DNA of 64,000 nucleotides, taken from positions 10,850,001 to 10,914,000 of the forward strand of contig CAVNZM010000003.1 of NCBI GenBank assembly GCA_963693365.1. The letters are read 5' to 3'. Below the pieces are notes generated by a model, which saw nothing but the letters and a program-made list of their open reading frames with translations, ran no database searches and was not told the DNA's origin. Position 1 is the stretch's first letter. Each line of letters starts with the position of its first letter. Of this stretch, positions 42,128 to 53,711 are shown piece after piece. A program made the position numbers and the translations under genes. This stretch comes from Amoebidium appalachense (lineage: Eukaryota; Ichthyosporea).

Positions 42128-44971
42128 AGCTTCTGCCAAGCAGAATGGGAGTAGGGGCCAGTGATTGCAAGGGATGCAGGGGGGGGGGGGGGGGGGGGAG
42201 AGACACCACCGTCGGGGTTGAAGGTAGAGAGGGCAAGAGGCCCGGGGTGGGGTGGGGGGGGGGGGGGGGGGGACAGTAGGTGCCATATGGAGGGCTGTCC
42301 CATGGTTTGGGGGGAGGGGGAGTGGGGAAGGATCGTGGGCACATGGGTTTGGGGGGAAGGCAGAGAGGGGGAAAGGATTGTGATCACAAGGGTTTAGGGG
42401 GAGGAAGGGGGAAGGATTGTAGGTACATGGGTTTAGGGGGAGGGGGGGGGGAAGATTTTGGGGGAAAGGGAGGCCTGGGGAAAGTATGTGGGCACATGGG
42501 TTTGGGGGGAAGGAGGGGGAAGGGTTTTGGGGGAGAGGGAGGGGAAAGTATGTGGGCACATGGGTTTGGGGGGAGGGAGGGGGAAAGGATTGTGTGGGCA
42601 CTGAAGTCTCGTGAAGGGCCATGTGGTAAGGGAAGCTAGAACATGCATGGCTGCTCGGAGATGCCCTCTCACACAGTGCGGCACCCCAGAGATCCGGGCG
42701 CAGGTATTTACACGGGACTGCAGCCACCAGGAGATTGAGCCCGTGATCCAGCGCATCTCTGCCACCACGGCGGCGCTCAACAGCAAGGGCCCGGCCTTCT
42801 TCTACACAGATCGGTGCTGCCAAGACCGGGCGTTTGTTGAGCGCATGTTTCCAACCCTAGCCCGGCCAAAATGCCCCGTCCGTCTGAACGAGGCTGCGCT
42901 GGTAAGCGTGACGGACGGTCTGCCTGGGCTGGAGCTGCCGGCCAACTACCCTAAGCCGGTGTACACCGACTGCCAGGGGGCGGTGGTGGCTACAGCGGCC
43001 ATTCGTGCCGACCTGGAGGGGCAGCAGCACCGCGTGGTGGGGCTGGACTGCGAGTGGGTCTATCGGGTGGGCCAGGCGCGGTCCAAGGTTTGCACGCTGC
43101 AGATTGCCACCGCACGGGCCGTGTACATCTTCCACTTGGCACGCATGGGCCCCAACCACAGCCCGCCCGCGCGGCTGGTGGACGAGCTGATTGCGCTGCT
43201 TAGGGACCCCAGCATCATCAAGGTGGGCAAGCAGATCGGCACGGACTCGGCCCACCTCAACAAGGACTACGGCACCCCTGTGGCCAGCTATCTGGAGCTG
43301 GGCCGGTTCTGCTATGCCCGTGCAGCTATCACCTCTGCGGCCCGGGGCTTGGCCGACATCACTGCCCAGGTCATAGGCAAGAAGCTGCCCAAGCCGGCAC
43401 TTGTTCGATGCTCCAACTGGCACGAGCCGCTATCAGAGGTGCAGGCCACCTACGCTGCCCTTGATGCATATGCGTCCCTGCAGGTCTACTCGGCCGTGGT
43501 CGATAGGCCAAACCTGTCAGGTGTGTATCCCACCTGCTTTTTGCCCCAGTGCTTATGTGCTTATGCCAGATATAGAAAGATTGTGGGCCCCCCAGAGGGG
43601 AGAGGGGAGGGGGGAGGGAGGGGGGGGGGGGGGGGGGGGGGTGGCTGACCACATGGGCCAGTGTTCCAGTTGTGTTATGCTGGGTGTCGGGTGGCTATCA
43701 AAGGAGGGGGTGATTGGTGGTGGTGGTGGTGGTGGTGGGGGGGGGGGGGGGGGGGGGGGGGGGGGGCTATAGCACTGTTAACACGTGCAAGTGCCACACA
43801 AGCTGGGCACTGGGAGAGGGGGGGGGGGGGGGGGGGGGAGGGAGAAGGGGGGGGGGGGGGGGGGGGAAGGGGGTTGCTAAGGAATATGCATTTGATTTTT
43901 GTGGAGCGAAGAGAAAAACGTTGGTGCTGTGGCTTTTTGGCTGAGTTTTTTGCTTCCCTCTATGACATGCAGCGCGGCTTCATGCAAAGGCACTCGGTGA
44001 AGGGGTTGAGATTGTGCCCCGGCGGGGCCCACATGCTGCAGCAGCCACCGGGGTGGTGCTGGCTGTGCAGCCGGAGCGCTGGGGGGGCATGAAGGTGGGC
44101 AAGAAGCATGCAGTGGTGCGGGCTTTGGCCCAAGACTTCAACAAGGCTGCCTCTGTGGCTGGGGGAATCTACATGAAGGATGCGGCCTACATCAAGAAGC
44201 ATTTCGACAAGTGGAAGACCTGGCAGACGGCACATGCACAGCGCTCCACACACGAGGGCCTGGCAGATCACCGCAAGCGTATGCGCGAGGAGAGGGCAGA
44301 CGCTGTGCCAGCAACCATACGGCCTGCCCCCTTGCCACCCCCTCCCTGTTCCAGACGGTGTCGATGCAGGGGCGCAGCGTGAGCGGCCCTTGCCCATGCT
44401 AGTGGGCAAAAAGCATCGCAACATTGGCCCTGAGGGGCCCCTGCAGATGGATTTGCCGGTGCCCCCTCCTATGCAGCCACCCCAGAGAGCCCCCAAGACC
44501 TGCAAGACGTGTGGCCGCCAGGGCAAGGGCTGCCCCGGCTCCAATCGGGCCAAGAGCTGCCCACGTTGGGTTGCAGCCAATCAGGATGCCATGCCACCAG
44601 CACCCGCGCTTGACATGCAGCAGGGCCATGTGCCGCACATGCCCCCTGCACCCCATCCAGGCCCGCACCACCCACATGGCTGGCCCCCACCGTGGGGCAT
44701 CATGCCGCCTCAGCCCGGCCCTGCCTTCCCCATGCCTGGGCTACTGCCGCAGCACGGTCCCCATCCTTACTTGGGCCATGTGGGCCAGCCCTCGGCTGGT
44801 GGGCAGTTCCCACCCCCTTCTCGTGCATCTGCTGTGCTGGGCCTGGCGTTGCCACCTGCTGGAGAGACGCAGCTGCAATGGCACAATCGAAAGCAAAGTA
44901 ATCGTGGCCGCAAGTCTGCAGGCAGCCAATCAGGATCTCAGAGTAGTCAGAGTAGCCAAACTAGTGTCTAA
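39408..44971 (+). CDS. DDE-transposase-like and 3'-5' exonuclease fusion protein, 4-5 exons
   Basis: Exons 39408-40557, 41523-41711, 42690-43520 and 43973-44971 give about 1,055 residues. ATG at 39408 (MKPGCPKGT) begins a basic AT-hook-like region (GGAREGAGRKKK), an acidic stretch, then a zinc-ribbon-like domain (RYFCDTCKKNF, SHRSGLDLKVV) resembling the DUF6729 type. Exons 2-3 hold an RNase H/DDE-like fold with DHTFQIGKLTG and FFYTDRCCQDRAF. Exon 3 then carries a DEDDy exonuclease: VVGLDCEWVYR (Exo I), GKQIGTDSAHL (Exo II), YAALDAYAS (Exo III), so all five catalytic residues are present. The C-terminus is Pro/His-rich with CKTCGRQGKGC. Introns are phase 1; the first is GC-AG. A +1 shift near 44340 is either an indel in a C-run or a 50-bp intron. 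Nuclear nucleic-acid processing is inferred; it could be a domesticated transposase. Confidence 0.8.
40803..41393 (+). repeat. poly-G and (GGT)n tracts in intron 1 of the exonuclease fusion gene
   Basis: G runs at about 40813-40843, 40921-40950, 41104-41146 and 41328-41363 are separated by GGT/GTG arrays. Intron sense strand is G-rich, unlike the minus-strand neighbour gene whose introns are C-rich. Confidence 0.9.
42062..42125 (+). repeat. poly-G run of 64 nt
   Basis: The longest uninterrupted G run in the window, in intron 2 of the exonuclease fusion gene. After it, 42290-42600 holds a degenerate minisatellite of about 50 bp with GGGCACATGGGTTTGGGGG units. Confidence 0.95.
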
Positions 44972-45313
44972 TATTGGAATGTACACCAATGTAACGGATC
45001 TCATATGTGTTGTAGTGCTTCAAGTTATACCTGTTCTTCGTACAGTCATGTTAGGGGGGAGGGGGGGGGGGGGGGGGGGGGGGGGGGCTAGCTTTCATTC
45101 CGAAGTTTACTGTAAAGAATTAAAATTTAGAATCTGAGTAATAGTACAGAGCCTTTGCACTTTTCTCTGTTTGTTAGGAATTCTTTGTGATCGAGAGTAT
45201 GGTGTGTTAGACTATTGGTGTTAATGTGTCCTGGAAGGTGTATAATGTCTGCTGGCCGTAGTCAGTATCTATTTTTAGGTATATAGTATATTTTTAAATG
45301 TTGGCCGCTGGCC

Positions 45314-45319
45314 AATAAA
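45314..45319 (+). terminator. polyadenylation signal of the exonuclease fusion gene
   Basis: AATAAA about 340 bp after the stop codon, with a second AATAAT/ATAAAC just after. A (GT)n tract begins at 45391. Confidence 0.55.
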
Positions 45320-45390
45320 TAGCAAATAATAAACACACGATAAAGTCAACAGCGTGCCAAAAAACTAATCCCCAGCGAGCGCACCCTGTG

Positions 45391-45467
<77 letters not shown>

Positions 45468-45602
45468 CGCGCGTGCGTGCGTGTGTGTGTGTGTGTGTGT
45501 GCGTGCGTGCGTGCGTGTGTGCGTGTGTGCGTGTGTGCGTGTGTGCGTGTGTGCGTGTGTGTGTGTGAGTGTGTGTGTGTGTGTGTGTATGTGTGGTGTG
45601 GT
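45391..45602 (+). repeat. (GT)n with GCGC and GTGC interruptions
   Basis: About 70 bp of (GT)n, GCGCGCGC, then GTGTGC units. Translated ORFs are Val-Cys or Thr-His repeats. Confidence 0.95.
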
Positions 45603-45759
45603 GTGTGCGCGGCTTGTACATATGTACGTGTTCATGTGCACCTGTGTCGGACCTACGAAGTACATGAAAGTAAATTTTGACAGCATCGATCTGCCGGTGT
45701 GTATGTGTATGTGTGCCAGTGCAGCAGGTGTGCCTTGTAACTGATAGCTTCGCATTTTA

Positions 45760-46800
45760 CGTGTGTGTATATATAGTAGTACGCATAGACACTTGCTGAT
45801 CATTCGGATCGACATTAATATTTAATCTGTCGGTCCTCGGTTTTTTGAGTGAATGATGATCAAGTGTAAGAGCATTCACTTGGCAAGTATTAATGTTGCA
45901 GAGGCTAGCTGCAGCTGCAAGCGTCGGATGCACACTGACAATTGTCTTTTCAGCGAGTCTAACCTGCAGGCAGCAGCTGCACACATATAGGGTTGTTATC
46001 TTGCGGCACATGCACGGTGATCATTTCAGAGTAATAGAGTTCAGAGCAATGAAAATAATGAAAATAACTAAACTTTGTGACTACTTTAAAGTTGCTGAGA
46101 TCATACGTGGTGCAAGCTGCACTATGAACACATGTATAGTGCTAGTAATTAATACATTTTTGTTGCCTTCTGCAGGGTTATCGTAGCTACGTCACGGCCT
46201 GCACTCAGGGGGGGGGGGGAGGGGGGGGGAGAGGGGGGATGATTCGAAGGGGGTATAAATAAGAACATGCACCTAAAGGTCTTTCCCGTGGATCCTCCCC
46301 CCCTCCCCCCCCCCACCTCTCCCCTCCCCCGGGGCCCCATACTATGATATCTAGGCCCAATATTATATGCCCCTTCCCCCCCCCCCCCCCCCTCCTCTCC
46401 GGATCCCCGGACCCCACTTCCCTACCCGGAGGCTCAAGAGCTCCCCCCCTCTCCCCCTCCTCCCCCCCCCCCCCCCCCCAAGGCTTACGGGGGCCCTTCT
46501 TCATCGAGGGGGAGGGGGTGGGGGTGGGGGGGGGTGGGGGGGGAGGGGGTGGGGGGAGGGAAGTGGAAGGCGGGGGTGGATGCATGTCAGCCTAGGTGAA
46601 TTCAATTGTTTAACTCCAGTGTGCAGGACTGGTCTGAAGGCTTAAGAAAACAACGAGGAAATGGGGTCCAGTGGAGGTGGTGGTGGTGTTCTGTGTGTGT
46701 GTGTACACGTGCACGTATGTGTGTGGTTTTTTTAAGGGGTGAGTGGTGGTGGTGGTGGTGGTGGTGGTCACCGTGGTGGTGGTGTGTGTGTCTGGTGTGT

Positions 46801-46831
<31 letters not shown>

Positions 46832-48000
46832 GGGGGGGGGGGGATAGAAAGAAAAACTGCTCGTGGGTCACTGTTTTTCGTCACTGTATTTGTAACGGGC
46901 CGCTCATATTTATATAACTACTTTAATTTAAGTACACGTGTTCATTATCATATACGATGGCCAAATATAGAAATTTTGGCGTCGAAGTTCTTGGAGCTAA
47001 AAAAACGTTTAAAAGGGGGAAATAATAGCTTGGCCCCAAATTTACCTTGCCGTTTTTAGCGAATGTATTTTTTATTCATGAGTTCTAGTGTTTCAGTGAG
47101 TGCACGTGCCTGCCTCAGGCTGATCATGACAACTGCAACACACCATTCCTACATGGATATCAACCAAAAGAAAATAGTATATACTGTGGTGGTCTCCTAA
47201 ACCTTGTGCGGCATGCGCATACATGATATTACAGTGACGCATGTGCATATTATTGTTCTGTACACCGGAGTGTGCCGGTGCACGTGGCTGTTTTGTGCAC
47301 ATGTTACAATAGCAGCACGATCTCCCTAAACTCCATGTTTACATATCCCTCACCCTGGCTCTGCCTTGTCGGTGCTCCAAAACACACATACAAATCCCCC
47401 TAGACTCAGTGCCTGCACATGGTCGCATTCACGTGCAGGTCACGTGACACATGCGATGCCATACTGCCGTCTACAGCAACAACCACGGCAGCATGTATAC
47501 CGGCCCAGCACGAGATATACTTATCGGCAGCCCACTGAACTCGCCCATTTTCTCTTTTTCATGTATGTCCCTCCTTTTTTGTAAAATCACCCTTTTTGGC
47601 CTCCCGGTAGTGGATTTTGCAGGATTTGACTTCTTTGAGGTCCAAAAACCTCAAATTTTCCCCGGCGGGGCCGGGGAGGGAGAATTCAAAAATTGCCCGC
47701 TCCTGATATGGTACCCGGGCCCATGCACGTGCATGACTGTGACTCACAGTGACTGTCCGACTGTCCCCAGGCTGATCCAATCAGTTCACCAGTAATATAT
47801 CTAAATAAAGAGTTATTAAAAGCTTTACGATTGGTATTTAACGCACCACACTCTAAATCCCCCACAACTCTCTATCCGGTGGGGGTTTACACACTTTTTA
47901 TTGCGTGGACACTGCCGGAGGCCCAGCCACATTCGACGGCCTACTGCGTTTTCCAGCACAGCCAATCAAATGCAGCCATTGACATATGTACATGCTAGGC
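45760..48000. other. no gene recognised; short repeats
   Basis: Poly-G/poly-C at 46208-46220 and 46378-46480, GGT arrays at 46675-46790 and poly-G at 46815-46843. The rest is unique with only short frames. AATAAA occurs near 47803. The repeated 69-bp segment lies at 47881-47949. Confidence 0.5.
47881..47949 (-). repeat. inverted copy of the 69-bp repeat at 6473-6541
   Basis: Exact reverse complement of the other copy, starting GGGGGTTTACACACTT and ending CTACTGCGT. Confidence 0.8.
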
Positions 48001-48042
48001 AACAATGAGCGCCATCGTAGTATCTGACACCCCTATTACATA

Positions 48043-49233
48043 TTATGGGTAAGCAGATGCTAGCATCGGTAGCTCCGAAAGAAAGTTAAGGCACAGGATC
48101 ACAATATCATACTGTGCAGCATTAATAAGGTGATCTAGGATAGTCATCTTAAAACGGATATATTGAGGAAGAGAGGAAGAAAAGAGAATAAAACCGCCAA
48201 TAACCTCCGGTTCTAATACATTAGCTAACAGGTTGCATTTATTGATAGATATGCAGCCGCGAGTAAACCGCCCCCCACACATATTACACATACGAGCAGG
48301 AGACACCAGAAACCGATTACACCGCCAAGCCATAATCATCTTTGCGTTTTTACACCACACCACATTACGAATAAACGAATCTATGTATGAACGAGACTCT
48401 CTAACCGTATCCGCCATATAGGCTACTAGTAGTTGGTGTTTTTGCGGTCCTAACACCGGAAGGGACTCAACACGTAGAGTAAAAAGATATCTATCAGCCA
48501 TAGACTTGAAACTATTCATATTCACACTATGATCTAGCCGTACCTCCGGGGGGGTCGCCAGCCATTCCACATAGCGCTCGGCAATGGGCAGAGACGATGG
48601 GGAAGAGAAGAGGTAGAGGGGCGAATCCGGCGGGGATGCGTGTAGCCGGAAGAGCGGGTGGTCCGGGGCACAAGCGGACAGGCGGGTGATGTGCTCGTGA
48701 AATTTAAGGGTTAATTCGTGTACGCGTTGTGATGGTGGTGTGAGTGCGTAGAGAGAATCAAAAAGGCGTCTAGGGATAGGTGTGGAAAGACCAGTGAGAA
48801 ACATACAACAAGTTGTGTAATGGAAATCATCTATTGATTTGAGGACATTAGTAACATTGTCAGTATCAGGGGGTGCCATAGCTAGTAAGGGCAACCCGTA
48901 TTCCGACAAAGGGCGAATATATGTGCGAAATATACTAAGACGATTGTATAGGTGGACAGTATGAGAAAGAGTAGCAAGATACACATCCCGAAATAACCGA
49001 AGACACCTGCCTGCACTCTCCACCCGGTGACAGTCGATCATCCGTTTGAAACATATGCCCCATTCGTCCACCGGAATCCCCAAATACTTGTATTCGATTG
49101 GGCGAGGGAGGGCCGGGGACTGCCGAAAATACAAACGTCGTCCCATGCCGGTATCGATTTTGATAAAACGTTTCACAGAAACGATTCCTTTTTTTTTCTT
49201 TTGACTGGTTTTATTCAACGGAATGATATCCAA
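48043..49233 (-). mobile_element. 3' end of a LINE (non-LTR retrotransposon) ORF2, 5'-truncated
   Basis: The minus frame of 396 codons starts within the thumb region of a LINE reverse transcriptase (IEYKYLGIPVDEWG, the usual YKYLG motif), continues through the C-terminal region with RTYIRPLSEYGLPLLAM, and ends with a cysteine motif (MCNMCGGRFTRGC). The catalytic FADD box is missing upstream, where in-frame stops occur before 49233, so only the last third of ORF2 remains, as expected from incomplete reverse transcription. The frame itself is intact, suggesting a fairly young copy. Stop TAA-like end near 48043; no clear poly-A tail was seen beyond it. Confidence 0.75.
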
Positions 49234-49405
49234 GGATGCACGGCCTACTTAGGAGGCAATAAAAACTTCACGAGTTATCCAGTAACAAGTGCATACTGAG
49301 ATACCTGAACACTGTGTGAAAATCATATAGATACTCAATGTGACGACCAACAGGATTCAACAAATAGTCTAAATTTAAAGTGTTCATATTAAAATTGCCA
49401 GCCAA

Positions 49406-49591
49406 TTAATATTGCAACATATAGCAGAGCAGACACCCGGCCCGTAGGGAAAGAGGCAAAATGCGACGTAAAAACTCGCACCTATCAACATGCTTTCGAT
49501 TAAAAAGTTCAGCACAAAAGTGGCACCAATTAACGGCGATGGAAACAAGAATTACAACGCCACTGCACAACTTCCCATGCAATATCAACAT
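49406..49591 (-). mobile_element. LINE C-terminal fragment, second copy
   Basis: CHFCAELFNRKHVDRCEFL gives a C-x2-C-x8-H-x4-C knuckle like those ending LINE ORF2 and aligns with CNMCGGRFTRGC of the neighbouring fragment. It is a different, diverged copy on the same strand. Confidence 0.45.
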
Positions 49592-50249
49592 CAGAGCACC
49601 ATTATGATATATACAGACTTATAATTATATACTAGGGTGGTATCCATACGCACAGCAGGAGAAATGTATCCTGCCAAAGCTCCCAAAGAGTGATAATGAT
49701 CAGTACGGTGTTGCCTAGGAGCATAACACATGCAGACTGATTTTTACCATGAATAAATATTTATTTCTCAGAGTGAGAAAGAAACTTATACTAGTACTGC
49801 GTATGATTTAGTAACTCGAAAGGCAGAAAAAACAGGAAGAGAAAAGAAAAGAAAGATGGAGTGAGATAACGACAGGAAGGTAGGACCAGGTAAAAAACAG
49901 GAAGAGAAAAGAAAGAGCCTTTTTCTTTTTTTTTTGGCTGCCAGTGGATTTTTTCAAATCAAGTGTCAGAAATCCAAAGTCATATTGAATCCCACGATGA
50001 CCGTTACATTCACAGTAATGTACGTTGCAAAATATCACAAAACATGCTCTAAAATATCATAAATGGTCTGCTAGCCTCTATATCTTCATTATACCATGCT
50101 TATATGATTTTTTACAACACAGCAGAAAAAGTTCTCGAGACAAAATTCCGAAGCATATGAGTTTGTCATGAACCGTAAACAATCTGACAGATGATTGGTG
50201 GTCATTGGGATGACGATCCATGTGTGTGACTTCATGATAGTGCGTAAAC

Positions 50250-50600
50250 CCGCCCCGGTATGCGCCTCAGCCGGCCGGCCCCGGCCCGGGCCCCATTCGT
50301 GCGCAGCCGCCGCCTCAGCAGCGCGCGGCCCCCTATGTGACGCCTCAGCAGATGGCTCCCCAGCAAGCCGGCGCCCCGCAGTTGGCAACTGCCGCCCGTC
50401 CCCAACGTCCCGCCCGGCTCCTGGTGCCCCAACCGCCGTGCAGACTGCCACGGCCGCCCGCAGTGGGACGCCGCCAACAACCGCTACACCACCCACTCCG
50501 CCAACTTCCGGGGCTGCCCCCACTTCCGCGCCAACCGTCAAGGTCGCACGGCTCCTCAAGACCCCTCTCTGTCGAACAGGATAGCCATCCGGTATGCCCT
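50250..50600 (+). other. GC-rich coding-like remnant, possibly Gag-like
   Basis: The block is GC-rich with codon-like periodicity in several frames. One frame ends RYTTHSANFRGCPHFRANR, resembling the H-x-C end of LINE Gag knuckles, then a stop at about 50607, a few bases before the copia LTR. No full domain is visible, and a Pro/Ala-rich frame overlaps it. Confidence 0.25.
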
Positions 50601-50618
50601 GCGTTAGCGTAGCACTAG

Positions 50619-50873
50619 TGATCGGGAATATTCGAGATATTCGGGATAAACTGGTGGATAGGTTCACGATAGATCAGGATAGATCTAGAAGAGTCTAGAA
50701 GATTCTATTGGAGTGTTTTGATTGGTAGCGACTAGATCCATAGCGGCGGGTAGACCAATCGGGAATAGTATGTAACATTCCAGTGAGCCAGACCACAAGT
50801 ATATAAAGGTCCCGGCGGGCCAGTCAATGCAAGTCAGCAAATAATAAAGTCTCACAGAGAAACCTCTAAGTTA
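50619..50873 (+). mobile_element. 5' LTR of a Ty1/copia element
   Basis: Starts TGATCGGGAATATTCG, carries ATTGG (50728) and CCAAT (50755) motifs, TATATAAA at 50800-50807 and AATAAT/ATAAAG near 50840. It ends just before TGGTTACGGACCC, which can serve as a primer-binding site because it begins TGG. The 3' LTR is not visible; the N gap follows the element. Confidence 0.6.
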
Positions 50874-50922
50874 TGGTTACGGACCCAGTACAACGCTACG
50901 ATCAAGCGACTGTTGAGACAAG

Positions 50923-52245
50923 ATGGGAAGAGCAAAATGTCCAGTTCCCATGTATGAAGGAGAAGGCAAGGGCAAAATCTCCTACTCAATGTGGGCCATG
51001 CGCATGAAGTGCTTCCTTGAGGGCGAGGAATTATGGTACACGATTGAAGACGTGGCTCCTGAAGTGATAGGAGAGGACGGCGAACCGGTGGAGCAACCTC
51101 CGGTGGAGATCGACCCCTTGGATCAGAAGAAGGCGACTTCCTACCTGGTGGAGACACTAGGTGATGTACCTGCAAGCCTGTGTCGGCGAGCTATTGCCGT
51201 AGGAAATCCCAAGGACATATGGGATACGGTAGCATCATACGCTGCGCGCAACACAGATGAGCACAAGAGAATGTTGATTCAACAGTTCTGGCGTGCTGAT
51301 ATGATGCCGACGGAAAGCGTGCTGGAGTATGCGGCCCGTCTGGAGTGCATTGTGCAGGATCTTCTTCATATCGATCCCAATGGAGTTAGTGAGGACATGG
51401 TTGCCGAGAAATTCCTGGACGGTGTAGGCGCTGACGACCGATTCCGCACCGACGTTAGGACCATTCAAGCTTTACCAGCAGCTGAGAAGACAATGGAAAA
51501 GATAATCGCCAAGCTGCGTGGTTTTGAGGAGAACGAGGCTGCAAGGGAACAGCAGCGGGTGATGATGACCAGCACCCAATGGCGCGGCGGTACGCCACGA
51601 CAGGACACCGGCAAGCCGCGCGTGACTGACATATCCAAGGTGGAGTGTTACAAATGTCACAAGTTTGGGCACTACAAGTCACAGTGTCCAAAGAAGAAGA
51701 AGGGCGGCAATCGCGGCGACAAGGCGAAGCAGAACGGAGCTTCCAAGGAGATACTCGCCATGGCGGTAAACAGCGGACTCCCTTCTTCAACTGAGTGGTA
51801 TTGGGACTGCGGCGCAACCTCCCATGTCACATGCCGAAAGGACTGGATGGAAGACTTCCGGTCGATCACACCCAAACCCGTCGCTCTGGGTAACACCCCG
51901 GGTGTGATGGCGCTAGGAATAGGCGTCGTAAGATTAACAAGTGAGTTCCAGGGCAACAGCATGATGACATTTACACTGCAGAATGTGCTGTACGTGCCAG
52001 CATTTGGAACTAACGTGATGTCGGCTTCAAGCGCCGGCAAGCACGGGTTAAGAGGCATCACCGACGGTCGACAGTGTACGATTGAGAGTGCCACAGATGG
52101 CCAAGTTGTGGCCCGTGGGGTAGTGGAGGGAGGCCTGTATCGTCTCCTAGTGAAACCCGTATGTGAGAGCGTGAACATGGTGACCACTGCAGTCGGCAGC
52201 AGTGGGGGTAACTGTCATCTTCACTTAATTCTCAGCAAGACTTAG
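50923..52245 (+). mobile_element. Ty1/copia Gag and protease, truncated pol
   Basis: ATG at 50923 opens 440 codons: a copia Gag core (YSMWAMRMKCFLEGEELW, KDIWDTVASYAA), a CCHC knuckle CYKCHKFGHYKSQC, and a protease-like WYWDCGATSHVT, in which the catalytic D-S-G-A/T is D-C-G-A. The N-terminal part of the pre-integrase region (LYRLLVKP) follows, then the frame ends early (HLILSKT-stop), and integrase and reverse transcriptase are missing before the gap. The element is therefore either internally deleted or continues inside the 500-N gap. It is not closely similar to the minus-strand copia at 59-64 kb. Confidence 0.85.
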
Positions 52246-52387
52246 AAGTTTTGTTTGGTATTTATTTATTAGTTGTTGTAGTTTGTTTCCTTTTCCTTTC
52301 TTCATTTCTTTCTTTCTTTTCCGTTTCCGTGTACACGACATCTTAGATCTGTGTACGTATCGACATACTTAGCTCGCGCACACGTAT

Positions 52388-52887
52388 NNNNNNNNNNNNN
52401 NNNNNNNNNNNNNNNNNNNNNNNNNNNNNNNNNNNNNNNNNNNNNNNNNNNNNNNNNNNNNNNNNNNNNNNNNNNNNNNNNNNNNNNNNNNNNNNNNNNN
52501 NNNNNNNNNNNNNNNNNNNNNNNNNNNNNNNNNNNNNNNNNNNNNNNNNNNNNNNNNNNNNNNNNNNNNNNNNNNNNNNNNNNNNNNNNNNNNNNNNNNN
52601 NNNNNNNNNNNNNNNNNNNNNNNNNNNNNNNNNNNNNNNNNNNNNNNNNNNNNNNNNNNNNNNNNNNNNNNNNNNNNNNNNNNNNNNNNNNNNNNNNNNN
52701 NNNNNNNNNNNNNNNNNNNNNNNNNNNNNNNNNNNNNNNNNNNNNNNNNNNNNNNNNNNNNNNNNNNNNNNNNNNNNNNNNNNNNNNNNNNNNNNNNNNN
52801 NNNNNNNNNNNNNNNNNNNNNNNNNNNNNNNNNNNNNNNNNNNNNNNNNNNNNNNNNNNNNNNNNNNNNNNNNNNNNNNNNNNNNNN
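52388..52887. other. assembly gap (500 N)
   Basis: Exactly 500 N, the usual placeholder for a scaffold join of unknown length. The copia element on the left and the gene on the right are both cut by it. Confidence 0.98.
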
Positions 52888-52888
52888 C

Positions 52889-53428
52889 ATCTACGTGCAG
52901 AACCAGCCAAACAAGGCGTCAGAGGTAGCCAAGTGGGTGGGGGCCCTGGCGGGCGGTGCAGCCTTGGGGGCAGGGGGGTACTATGCGTGGAAGCACAAGG
53001 GGGACATTGCGAGGGGGGTGGGCAACTACATGTACAACAAGGCTGCGGATGCTGCCACCTACACTGCAGGGAAGGCGGAGGAGGCGGGGGGGACGGTGTT
53101 CAAGGGGATCAAGGGGTTTGCGCGTGCCACAGGCGATGCTGCCGTGCAGGGCACGCAGCGTGCAGGGCAGGGCGCGCAGAATGGTGCATTCAGTGCGTGG
53201 AAGACCCTGAGGAATGGCACGAGGGATGCGGGCAACTACCTGCTGCACAACACCCAGAATGCGTTGGGATATGGTCCTTATAACTTGAATGCTGCAGGCA
53301 CACGCACGGGAAACAGCTACGAGTGGAGAGGGGGCGGAGGGGGCGGTACGCAGGTGCTTGTGGACGGTAAGCCCTACGTCTGGCCGCCAGCCAGGTCGCC
53401 AAACGTATCGGGACGCGGCATCCTCTAA
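52889..53428 (+). CDS. unknown Ala/Gly-rich protein with a membrane-like helix (5' end in gap)
   Basis: The frame is open from the gap edge (IYVQNQPNKASEV) to TAA at 53428, so the N-terminus is missing. It has a glycine-rich hydrophobic segment (WVGALAGGAALGAGGYYAW) followed by amphipathic Ala/Lys/Thr repeats (AADAATYTAGKAEEAGG, GFARATGDAAVQGTQRAG) and a Gly-rich tail with VLVDGKPYVWPPAR. I do not recognise the family. The composition fits a small membrane-active or structural protein, such as a minor virion component or a LEA-like protein; both are guesses. It is intronless over this length and lies 280 bp upstream of the next gene in the same direction. Confidence 0.5.
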   Translation: MYVQNQPNKASEVAKWVGALAGGAALGAGGYYAWKHKGDIARGVGNYMYNKAADAATYTAGKAEEAGGTVFKGIKGFARATGDAAVQGTQRAGQGAQNGAFSAWKTLRNGTRDAGNYLLHNTQNALGYGPYNLNAAGTRTGNSYEWRGGGGGGTQVLVDGKPYVWPPARSPNVSGRGIL

Positions 53429-53485
53429 TGGAACCTTCCGTTTATGGTAAGTGTGCAGGGAACCGTTGGCGGGCGGTGCGAGCGG

Positions 53486-53565
53486 CCAATCAAAATGCTG
53501 TAGCCTTTGCTGACTTGCATTCCATTGGCGACTCCCCTGTGCTCCTATTGGACGCCTAGTGCAGC
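53486..53565 (+). promoter_or_regulatory. CCAAT-type promoter cluster of the next gene
   Basis: GGCCAATCAAAA (53484), CCATTGGCGACTC (53522) and CCTATTGGACGCCTAGTGC (53545) lie 150-230 bp upstream of the ATG at 53712. The last matches the ATTGGACGCCTTG units upstream of the gene at 56.9 kb. Confidence 0.55.
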
Positions 53566-53711
53566 AGGAGTCACCGAATTTTGGAGCACGGCAGCGTGTG
53601 TGCAATGGAGGGCACAAAAGCCACCTGCAAACGTTCCTTCTTCAAACACTTTTTCTTATATTCTAAGCCACTCTAGCCTGGTCTTTTTGCAAGCAGCGAA
53701 CTTTGGAAACC

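Noticed and set aside
52302-53283. ORFs spanning the N gap
   Set aside because: 500 N are read as unknown residues; no evidence of one gene across a scaffold join.
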